Made by a program: the position numbers and the translations under genes. From positions 1 through 16,681 of the forward strand of contig CAKTWE010000037.1 of assembly GCA_934630385.1 (NCBI GenBank): a stretch of DNA of 16,681 nucleotides. Direction: 5' to 3'. This document shows, piece after piece, positions 1 through 5,173 of the stretch. A model generated the notes under the pieces. That model worked only from the letters and a program-made list of their open reading frames with translations. It did not search any database and was not told the origin of the DNA. Each line of letters opens with the position of its first letter. Within the stretch, counting starts at the first letter, position 1. Source of the DNA: an uncultured Collinsella sp. GTDB taxonomy: Bacteria; Actinomycetota; Coriobacteriia; Coriobacteriales; Coriobacteriaceae.

Positions 1-191
1 TCGGCTCTGCCGTGGGTGCGGCGCTTGCCGCCTTCCAGGGTATCGACTGCTACGTCCCGCACGGTGGCTTTATCGTCGCCCTCGCCACCAACAACGTCGC
101 GCTGTTCTGCCTGGACATCGTGATTGGCTCCGTGGTCGCCGCTGCAATCCTGATTGCCATGAAGCCCACGCTCGATAAGCAGGCCAAGTAA
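1..191 (+). CDS. PTS fructose-family transporter subunit EIIC, C-terminal end (partial)
   Basis: The reading frame starts at base 3, is open from the left edge, and ends in TAA at 189-191; the 5' part of the gene lies outside the window. The 62 visible residues include VPHGGFIVAL and TNNVALF, followed by a hydrophobic stretch and a short basic tail ending KQAK. The same layout (VPHGGPIVG, TNNLLLF, hydrophobic helix, lysine-rich end) closes the full-length EIIBC at 14415-15818, so this is the end of a membrane EIIC of the fructose superfamily. Such a subunit carries sugar across the membrane while it is phosphorylated by EIIB. The missing EIIA partner is probably the gene at 4256-4708. Whether an EIIB is fused upstream cannot be seen. 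Substrate unknown. Confidence 0.85.
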   Translation, partial: GSAVGAALAAFQGIDCYVPHGGFIVALATNNVALFCLDIVIGSVVAAAILIAMKPTLDKQAK

Positions 192-205
192 ACCTTTAAG
201 GACTC

Positions 206-266
206 CGGTTGTGCGGAGGGATGGATTTGACTCCGCACAACCGCCCCTACACAACAAAATCCATCC
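206..266 (+). promoter_or_regulatory. Structured intercistronic RNA: strong hairpin whose loop is complementary to downstream sequence
   Basis: Between the EIIC stop (191) and the aldolase start (336) there is a perfect 13-bp hairpin: CGGTTGTGCGGAG (206-218) pairs with CTCCGCACAACCG (231-243). Bases 219-228 of its 12-nt loop (GGATGGATTT) are exactly complementary to 257-266 (AAATCCATCC). The two pairings could form a pseudoknot or be alternatives. A weaker hairpin follows (276-282 with 287-294, one bulged T). No T-run follows the first hairpin, so it does not look like a simple terminator. A role in differential expression of EIIC versus the downstream gene, by mRNA processing or attenuation, is inference. 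Confidence 0.55.
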
Positions 267-335
267 GTACTGATAGGGCCCACATCTGGGTCCCAGGGAA
301 CTTTTGTCAAAAATCCTCTGGAGAAGGAGAACAAA

Positions 336-1604
336 ATGTCCAACCTTACCATCCGCCAGGCCGTTCAGGGCATGCTCAAGCTGCAGGATAGCGGCGATCA
401 CGCAACCATGGTCGGCATTGGCCCCATGAGCCCCAACCTGATTCAGGCCGTGTTCGAGCTTGCCAAGGACGAGGATTTCCCGCCCATGTTTATCGCCAGC
501 CGCAACCAGGTCGATATGGACGAGATGGGCGCCGGCTACGTTAACGGTTGGGACCAGAGGCGCTTTGCCGCCGACATCAAGAAGGTTGCCGACGAGGTGG
601 GTTACACCGGTCCGTACTACCTGTGCCGCGATCACGGCGGTCCGTGGCAGCGCGACGAGGAGCGTAACGCCCACCTGCCCGAGGACGAGGCCATGGAGCT
701 CGCCCGCAAGTCCTTCGTCGCCGACATGGAGGCAGGCTTTGACCTGCTGATGGTCGACCCCACCAAGGACCCCTATCAGATCGGCAAGGTTATTCCGCTC
801 GACGTGGTGCTTCGCCGCACGATCGATCTTATCGACTACCTTGAGCAGTACCGTCGCGAGCATAACCTGCCCGAGGTCGCCTACGAGGTCGGTACCGAGG
901 AGACCAATGGCGGCTTGACCTCTACCGATAAGTACGAGGAGTTCATTTCTCAGCTGCAGCCCGAACTCGAGAAGCGCGGCTGCCCCATGCCCACCTTTAT
1001 CGTCGGTCAGACCGGTACGCTCACCCGTTGGACCGAGCAGGTTGGCCATTACAACTTTAAGAACGCCCGCGAGCTCGCCGACATGGCTAAGCGCTATGGT
1101 GTGGGCCTGAAGGAGCACAACGCTGACTATCTGGATGACGCGACGCTGCTCGAGCACATCCCGGCTCACGTGACGGCCTCCAATGTCGCCCCTCAGTACG
1201 GCACCGAGGAGACCCGCGCTTACCTCAAGCTCTGCGCTACCGAGCAGATTCTGGTCGACAACGGCCTGTGCGACGATCCCTCAGACCTGTATCACACGCT
1301 GCTGGTCAAGGCTATCAAGACCGAGCGCTGGCGCAAGTGGATGACCGGCGACGACGTCAACCTGCAGGTTGACGACATTCTGGCCGACGACGAGCTCAGC
1401 CTGAAGATTCTGGATGTCTCCGGCCACTACGCCTTTAACGATCCCGAGGTCAAGGAGCAGGTCGAGAAGCTCTACCGCAACCTCGCTGCCCAGGACATCG
1501 ACGGCAAGCGCTTTGTGATCGAGCACATCAAGCGCCCGATTAAGCAGTACGTCGTCGGTCTTAACCTCAAGGGCGTCACGAGCCGCATCGAGAAGGCTCT
1601 CTAA
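336..1604 (+). CDS. Class II D-tagatose-bisphosphate aldolase, non-catalytic subunit family (GatZ/KbaZ-like)
   Basis: A 422-residue protein with a strong ribosome binding site (GAGAAGGAGA, 321-330) just before the ATG. It resembles the GatZ/KbaZ/AgaZ family of TIM-barrel proteins, which in enterobacteria stabilise and activate the catalytic GatY/KbaY subunit that splits tagatose 1,6-bisphosphate into glyceraldehyde 3-phosphate and dihydroxyacetone phosphate. Visible marks are ASRNQVD (residues 54-60), comparable to the family's SNQV segment, and RDHGGPW (98-104), comparable to the GGDHLGP segment of GatZ. Length is typical of the family. It sits after a PTS EIIC and before transaldolase and transketolase genes, which fits ketose-phosphate breakdown. 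No GatY/KbaY-type catalytic subunit is in the window, so it may act with a distant partner or have its own activity. The family call is good; the exact substrate is not known. Confidence 0.8.
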   Translation: MSNLTIRQAVQGMLKLQDSGDHATMVGIGPMSPNLIQAVFELAKDEDFPPMFIASRNQVDMDEMGAGYVNGWDQRRFAADIKKVADEVGYTGPYYLCRDHGGPWQRDEERNAHLPEDEAMELARKSFVADMEAGFDLLMVDPTKDPYQIGKVIPLDVVLRRTIDLIDYLEQYRREHNLPEVAYEVGTEETNGGLTSTDKYEEFISQLQPELEKRGCPMPTFIVGQTGTLTRWTEQVGHYNFKNARELADMAKRYGVGLKEHNADYLDDATLLEHIPAHVTASNVAPQYGTEETRAYLKLCATEQILVDNGLCDDPSDLYHTLLVKAIKTERWRKWMTGDDVNLQVDDILADDELSLKILDVSGHYAFNDPEVKEQVEKLYRNLAAQDIDGKRFVIEHIKRPIKQYVVGLNLKGVTSRIEKAL

Positions 1605-1623
1605 GTAGCTTTTCCTACACGAC

Positions 1624-1659
1624 GCCGGGCCTGGGGCATGTCCCAGCTGCAGGCCCGGC
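1624..1659 (+). other. Intergenic RNA hairpin directly upstream of the terminator
   Basis: GCCGGGCCTG (1624-1633) pairs perfectly with CAGGCCCGGC (1650-1659). GGG/CCC inside can extend the stem past an AGCTG bulge. It starts 19 bases after the aldolase stop codon and ends two bases before the next hairpin, giving a tandem pair. It has no T-run of its own. It may protect the 3' end of the upstream mRNA; that role is inference. Confidence 0.5.
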
Positions 1660-1661
1660 AC

Positions 1662-1697
1662 ATAGGACAAAGGGACACCCCCTTTGTCCTATTTTTT
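1662..1697 (+). terminator. Intrinsic terminator after the GatZ-like gene
   Basis: A perfect 13-bp stem, ATAGGACAAAGGG (1662-1674) with CCCTTTGTCCTAT (1680-1692), has a 5-nt loop and runs into TTTTT to 1697. Its ACAAAGGGACA arm and loop resemble the dispersed palindrome at 11662-11700. It lies between the GatZ-like gene and the transaldolase gene, so the cluster may be read as two units or with partial read-through. No clear promoter is visible between 1698 and 1729. Confidence 0.75.
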
Positions 1698-1729
1698 GAG
1701 TTTTGGATTCCCTCGAAGGAGTTTGCACC

Positions 1730-2413
1730 ATGAAGTTCTTTATCGATACCGCCAACCTTGACGAGATCGCCGAGGCCAAGAGCTGGGGCTGCCTTGCTGG
1801 CGTCACCACCAACCCGTCCCTGTACGCCAAGACCGGCGGCAAGCTTGCAGACTTTGAGCCCCACATGCTCAAGATCGCCGAGCTTTGCGAGGGACTGCCC
1901 GTGTCCGCCGAGTCCACCGCGACCACTGCCGAGGGTATGATCGAGGAGGGCAAGCGTCTTGCCGCTCTGGCTCCCAACATCGTGGTTAAGCTTCCCGTGT
2001 GCGAGGCCGGCCTCGCCGCCTGCCGCGCCTTGGCCGATGCGGGCGTACGCGTCAACATGACGCTCGTCTTCTCGCCGACCCAGGCCTTGATGGCCGCCAA
2101 CGCCGGTGCCCGCTATATCAGCCCGTTCGTCGGCCGCTTTGACGACATCGCCGAGGACGGTATTTCGCAGCTCGACAACGTTGTGACCTGCATCAAGAAC
2201 TATGACTGGACCGGCAAGAACGTCGACGACACCGTCGAGATCATCACCGCATCCGTCCGCACGCCTAATCACGTGACCCAGGCGGCGCTGCTCGGTGCCG
2301 ATATTGCGACCGTCCCCATGGCTGCTCTTAAGAAATGCCTGCATCACCCGCTGACCGACCAGGGCCTTGCCTCGTTCGAGGCCGACTGGAAAAAGGTCGT
2401 CGAGGCACAGTAA
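1730..2413 (+). CDS. tal: Transaldolase, small TalC/MipB-type
   Basis: A 227-residue single-domain protein that moves a dihydroxyacetone unit between sugar phosphates (sedoheptulose 7-phosphate and glyceraldehyde 3-phosphate to erythrose 4-phosphate and fructose 6-phosphate) in the cytoplasm. The start is ATG at 1730, with AAGGAG at 1716-1721; an in-frame TTG at 1703 has no comparable site. Visible motifs are FIDTANL (4-10), GVTTNPS (24-30), and the Schiff-base lysine K87 in VVKLPV. Residue 133 in SPFVGR is phenylalanine. E. coli fructose-6-phosphate aldolase FsaA has a tyrosine there, whereas transaldolases have phenylalanine, so transaldolase activity is favoured. The split transketolase genes follow on the same strand. 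Confidence 0.92.
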   Translation: MKFFIDTANLDEIAEAKSWGCLAGVTTNPSLYAKTGGKLADFEPHMLKIAELCEGLPVSAESTATTAEGMIEEGKRLAALAPNIVVKLPVCEAGLAACRALADAGVRVNMTLVFSPTQALMAANAGARYISPFVGRFDDIAEDGISQLDNVVTCIKNYDWTGKNVDDTVEIITASVRTPNHVTQAALLGADIATVPMAALKKCLHHPLTDQGLASFEADWKKVVEAQ

Positions 2414-2423
2414 CGATGGTTCT

Positions 2424-2454
2424 GCCGGCCCAGCATTTGTTATGCCGGGCCGGC
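2424..2454 (+). other. Intercistronic hairpin between transaldolase and transketolase genes
   Basis: GCCGGCCCAGCAT (2424-2436) and ATGCCGGGCCGGC (2442-2454) form a 13-position stem with one A/C mismatch around a TTGTT loop. No T-run follows, and the next ribosome binding site starts seven bases later. It is probably an mRNA stability or processing element rather than a terminator (inference). Confidence 0.5.
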
Positions 2455-2475
2455 GTGCTCAAGAGAGGAAACTCC

Positions 2476-3306
2476 ATGACCGATCAGGAACTGGCCAAGA
2501 TTGCCAATGAGGTTCGCCGCGGTATTGTCACGGGTGTCCACGCCGCCAAGTCGGGGCATCCGGGCGGATCGCTTGGCGCTGCCGACATTATGACCTACCT
2601 CTACTTTGAGGAAATGGATGTCGACCCGGCGAATCCGAGCCGCGCCGAGCGCGACCGCTTTGTGCTCTCCAAGGGACATTGCGCTCCGGCACTCTATGCC
2701 GTGCTCGCCGAACGCGGGTTCTTTTCCAAGGAGGAGCTCGAGACGCTCCGTCATATCGGCAGCCGCCTGCAGGGCCATCCCAATATGAATGACACGCCGG
2801 GCGTCGACATGTCTACCGGATCGCTCGGTCAGGGTATCTCCGCCGCGGTTGGAATGGCGCTCGCCGCAAAGCGCTGGGGTGACAGCTACCGCGTCTACAC
2901 GCTGTTGGGCGACGGCGAGTGCGAGGAGGGCCAGGTGTGGGAGGCGGCCATGTTCGCCGGCAACCACGACTTGGATAACCTCGTCGCTATCGTCGATCAC
3001 AATGGCCTGCAAATTGACGGCAGTATCGACGAAGTTAACTCGGCTATGCCGCTTGCCGACAAGTTCCGCGCCTTTAAGTGGCATGTGATCGAGCTTGCCG
3101 ACGGTAACGACATGGCGCAGATTGCCGCCGCCTTTGCCGAGACTCGCAAAGTGAGTGCCTCGCCCGTGGCTATTATCGCCGAGACGGTGAAGGGCAAGGG
3201 CGTCTCCTTTATGGAAAACCAGGTGGGCTGGCACGGCAAGGCGCCCAACGATGAACAGTTTGAGCAGGCCATGGCCGAGCTCGCAGCAGCAGGGGAGGAG
3301 CTCTAA
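2476..3306 (+). CDS. Transketolase, N-terminal (thiamine diphosphate-binding) subunit
   Basis: A 276-residue protein equal to the first half of a full transketolase. The start is ATG at 2476, after AAGAGAGGAA (2461-2470); the in-frame codons upstream to 2335 overlap the transaldolase gene and are not needed. Motifs are SGHPGGS (26-32), SKGH (65-68), and the ThDP/Mg2+ motif GDGECEEG (145-152) with N176 in VDHN about 30 residues later. It must pair with the C-terminal subunit encoded next, to which it is joined by a TAATG overlap. The complex transfers two-carbon units between ketose and aldose phosphates in the non-oxidative pentose phosphate pathway. Split transketolases are common in bacteria and archaea, so this is not a broken gene. 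Confidence 0.94.
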   Translation: MTDQELAKIANEVRRGIVTGVHAAKSGHPGGSLGAADIMTYLYFEEMDVDPANPSRAERDRFVLSKGHCAPALYAVLAERGFFSKEELETLRHIGSRLQGHPNMNDTPGVDMSTGSLGQGISAAVGMALAAKRWGDSYRVYTLLGDGECEEGQVWEAAMFAGNHDLDNLVAIVDHNGLQIDGSIDEVNSAMPLADKFRAFKWHVIELADGNDMAQIAAAFAETRKVSASPVAIIAETVKGKGVSFMENQVGWHGKAPNDEQFEQAMAELAAAGEEL

Positions 3307-4244
3307 TGGCAGACGTCAAGAAAGTCGCCACGCGCGTTAGCTATGGCGAGGCACTTGTCGAGCTGGGCAATGAGCGCGATGACTTTGTAGTGCTCGATGC
3401 CGACCTGGCCGCCGCCACGCAGACCGGTAAGTTTAAGGCTGCGCACCCTGAGCGCTTCTACGACGCTGGCATTGCCGAGAGCAACTTGATGGGGCTCGCC
3501 GCCGGCATTGCGACCACGGGCCACGTTGCCTTTGCGAGCACCTTTGCCATGTTCGCCGCCGGCCGCGCGTACGAGCAAGTGCGTAATTCCATCGGCTATC
3601 CGCACCTCAACGTCAAAATCGGCGCCACGCATGCGGGTATCTCGGTCGGTGAAGACGGCGCCACGCATCAGTGCTGCGAGGACATCGCGCTCATGCGCAC
3701 GATCCCGGGTATGACGGTAATCGTTCCCGCCGATGACATCGAGGCTCGCGCTTGCGTGCGCGCCGCCTATGAGTTTGAGGGGCCGGTCTACATGCGCTTC
3801 GGCCGTCTGGCAACACCGGTCATCAACGACCGCGAGGACTATGAGTTCAAGATTGGTCGCGGCGTGGTCGTGCGCGAGGGGTCCGATGTGACCATCATCG
3901 CTTGTGGCCTTATGGTCGCTGAGGCGCTTGAGGCTGCCGAGGCGCTCGCTGCCGATGGTATCGATGCCGAGGTCATCAACATGCATACGATCAAGCCGCT
4001 TGATGAGCGTCTGGTGGTTGCCAGCGCCAAGAAGACTGGTCGCGTGGTCACCGCCGAGGAGCATTCGATTATCGGTGGTCTTGGCGAGGCCGTGGCCTCG
4101 GTGCTCGCGGAACAGCATCCGGTGCCGATGCGGCGCGTCGGCGTGCGCGATGTGTACGGCGAGTCCGGCCCTGCGGTCGATTTGCTGCACAAGTACGGTT
4201 TGGACGCCGACGGCATCGAAGCTGCGGTCAGGTCCGTGTTGTAA
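3306..4244 (+). CDS. Transketolase, C-terminal (pyrimidine-binding) subunit
   Basis: A 312-residue protein that completes the split transketolase. Its ATG shares one base with the stop of the N-terminal subunit (TAATG at 3304-3308), which suggests coupled translation and equal amounts of the two subunits. The pyrimidine-binding domain fills about residues 7-170 and contains GIAESN, where E58 is the glutamate expected to activate the thiamine ring; GATHAGISVGEDGATHQ follows. The transketolase C-terminal domain spans about 185-305, with HTIKPLD and AEEHSIIGGLGEA. Full-length and intact. Confidence 0.94.
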   Translation: MADVKKVATRVSYGEALVELGNERDDFVVLDADLAAATQTGKFKAAHPERFYDAGIAESNLMGLAAGIATTGHVAFASTFAMFAAGRAYEQVRNSIGYPHLNVKIGATHAGISVGEDGATHQCCEDIALMRTIPGMTVIVPADDIEARACVRAAYEFEGPVYMRFGRLATPVINDREDYEFKIGRGVVVREGSDVTIIACGLMVAEALEAAEALAADGIDAEVINMHTIKPLDERLVVASAKKTGRVVTAEEHSIIGGLGEAVASVLAEQHPVPMRRVGVRDVYGESGPAVDLLHKYGLDADGIEAAVRSVL

Positions 4245-4255
4245 GGAAGGTTTCC

Positions 4256-4708
4256 ATGGGATTTGTATCTGCCAACCAAGTGACGATCGGGTATACCGCC
4301 GCCTCGCGTGAGGACGCCCTGCATTATTTGTCCGAGCAGGCCGTCGAGCTCGGCTTTGCCGATGACGCATCTGCCGTAGAGACCGCCTTCATTGCTCGCG
4401 AAAACGAGGCCGAGACCGGCCTTGTCGCCGGCTTTGCCGTTCCGCATGCCAAAAGCGACGCGATTCACACGCCGGGCGTTGCCGTGCTTAAACTGGCCGA
4501 GCCCGTTGAATGGCCGAGTTTCGATGGCGTGCCCGTCGATGTTGCGCTCGCGCTGTACGTGCCCGCCGGCGAAGCCGGAACCACGCACCTGCGTCTGCTT
4601 TCCAAGGCTGCCGTGATGCTGATGGACGCCGGCTTCCGCGACAAGGTGCGCGCGAGCACCGATCCCGTTGAGATCGCGGAGCTCATCAATAGCGGACTCG
4701 AAGACTAG
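4256..4708 (+). CDS. PTS EIIA component, fructose/mannitol type
   Basis: A 150-residue cytoplasmic EIIA of the fructose-mannitol family. It takes phosphate from HPr onto a histidine and passes it to EIIB. The active-site signature is FAVPHAK, with H64 as the phosphorylated residue. The start is ATG at 4256, after AAGGAAGG (4243-4250), 11 bases beyond the transketolase stop. It is the only EIIA in this operon, so it probably serves the transporter whose EIIC ends at 191 even though four metabolic genes lie between. The homologous EIIA at 13955-14413 belongs to the other PTS operon. Confidence 0.9.
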   Translation: MGFVSANQVTIGYTAASREDALHYLSEQAVELGFADDASAVETAFIARENEAETGLVAGFAVPHAKSDAIHTPGVAVLKLAEPVEWPSFDGVPVDVALALYVPAGEAGTTHLRLLSKAAVMLMDAGFRDKVRASTDPVEIAELINSGLED

Positions 4709-4751
4709 AACGGTCATTCCGTTCAATCAATCGATCCTTCTCCAAGGAAAA

Positions 4752-4793
4752 GGGCCGCGACGCCATATAGGTATCGCGGCCCTGTTTGCGTTT
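4752..4793 (+). terminator. Probable terminator of the first PTS/pentose-phosphate cluster
   Basis: GGGCCGCGA (4752-4760) pairs perfectly with TCGCGGCCC (4774-4782) around a 13-nt loop, followed by an imperfect T-rich tail (TGTTTGCGTTT). It lies 43 bases after the EIIA stop. The broken T-tract lowers confidence. Confidence 0.6.
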
Positions 4794-4839
4794 CCCCAGA
4801 TAAAACCTGCCAAAACAAACCTGTCTCCTTTTGGCAGGT
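4791..4839 (+). repeat. REP-like palindromic repeat, left copy flanking the AlbA_2 gene
   Basis: This 49-base unit begins TTTCCCCAGATAAAACC and contains a perfect 11-bp inverted repeat, ACCTGCCAAAA (4805-4815) with TTTTGGCAGGT (4829-4839), around a 13-nt loop with AACCTGTC. A second copy in the same orientation at 6946-6994 matches at 45 of 49 positions. The two copies bracket the AlbA_2-domain gene and its motif array. The CTGTC core of the loop recurs in the palindrome at 15917-15949. Confidence 0.75.
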
Positions 4840-4867
4840 CTGCGGGTCAATGCCCGCCAAACGAAGG

Positions 4868-4928
4868 TGCGGTGGAATAGTTCCTGTTTGTGCCCGATAG
4901 GCTGCAAAACAGGAACTATTTCACCGCA
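4868..4928. repeat. Long inverted repeat (22-bp arms) in the intergenic region
   Basis: Bases 4868-4889 pair with 4907-4928 over 22 positions, all Watson-Crick except one G/T, around a 17-nt loop. The arms contain ATAGTTCCTGTTT and AAACAGGAACTAT. GCC (4892-4894) and GGC (4900-4902) in the loop could pair as well. It lies 49 bases before the first TTAGAGAGA motif. It could be a dispersed palindrome, a structured RNA or a termination signal; there is no T-run on either side, so a terminator is less likely. Confidence 0.6.
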
Positions 4929-4977
4929 ACTTAGGGTATGGTTGGGATGTATGAGCTTTAAAGAGCGGGGCCCATGG

Positions 4978-5169
4978 TTAGAGAGAGATTGCGCTCGTCT
5001 CTCTAAATGTCTCTCTAAAGAGAAAGTCGGTTAGAGAGATAGCTTTAGGTAATCTAGCAGCGAATTCGATACATCTCTCTAAATATCTCTCTAAAACAAG
5101 ACGCTTATCTCTCTAAATTTAGAGAGATATACTAAACTTTAGAGAGATGAATCTATTGCTTTAGAGAGG
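4978..5169. promoter_or_regulatory. Array of ten TTTAGAGAGAT-type sites upstream of the AlbA_2 regulator
   Basis: The 9-mer TTAGAGAGA occurs on the + strand at 4978, 5031, 5119 and 5139 and as TTAGAGAGG at 5161. Its complement TCTCTCTAA starts at 4998, 5010, 5074, 5086 and 5108. Successive starts are 20, 12, 21, 43, 12, 22, 11, 20 and 22 bases apart, close to whole helical turns. Two pairs are tandem 12-mers, and the fifth − site plus the next + site make a perfect 22-bp palindrome (5107-5128). The last copy overlaps the ribosome binding site. The natural reading is a multi-site operator bound by the adjacent DNA-binding protein, giving autoregulation; the binding protein is inferred. Confidence 0.75.
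5105..5133 (+). promoter_or_regulatory. Candidate promoter of the AlbA_2 regulator gene, overlapping the palindrome
   Basis: TATACT (5128-5133) matches five of six -10 consensus bases. Seventeen bases upstream is TTATCT (5105-5110), a poor -35. The perfect palindrome at 5107-5128 fills the spacer, so a protein bound there would block polymerase. This fits autorepression, but no start site is proven. Confidence 0.4.
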
Positions 5170-5173
5170 CGGA

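Noticed and set aside
2476..4244. Transketolase broken by a frameshift
   Set aside because: The split falls between known domains, each half has its own start and ribosome binding region, and a TAATG overlap joins them. This is a normal two-subunit transketolase.
4978..5169. CRISPR array
   Set aside because: The repeats are only 9-11 bases, occur on both strands and have no uniform spacers; no cas genes are nearby.
4978..5169. Replication origin iterons
   Set aside because: Repeated sites near a DNA-binding protein can mark an origin, but the protein is a regulator-type ATPase without replication-initiator features and the region is chromosomal in context.
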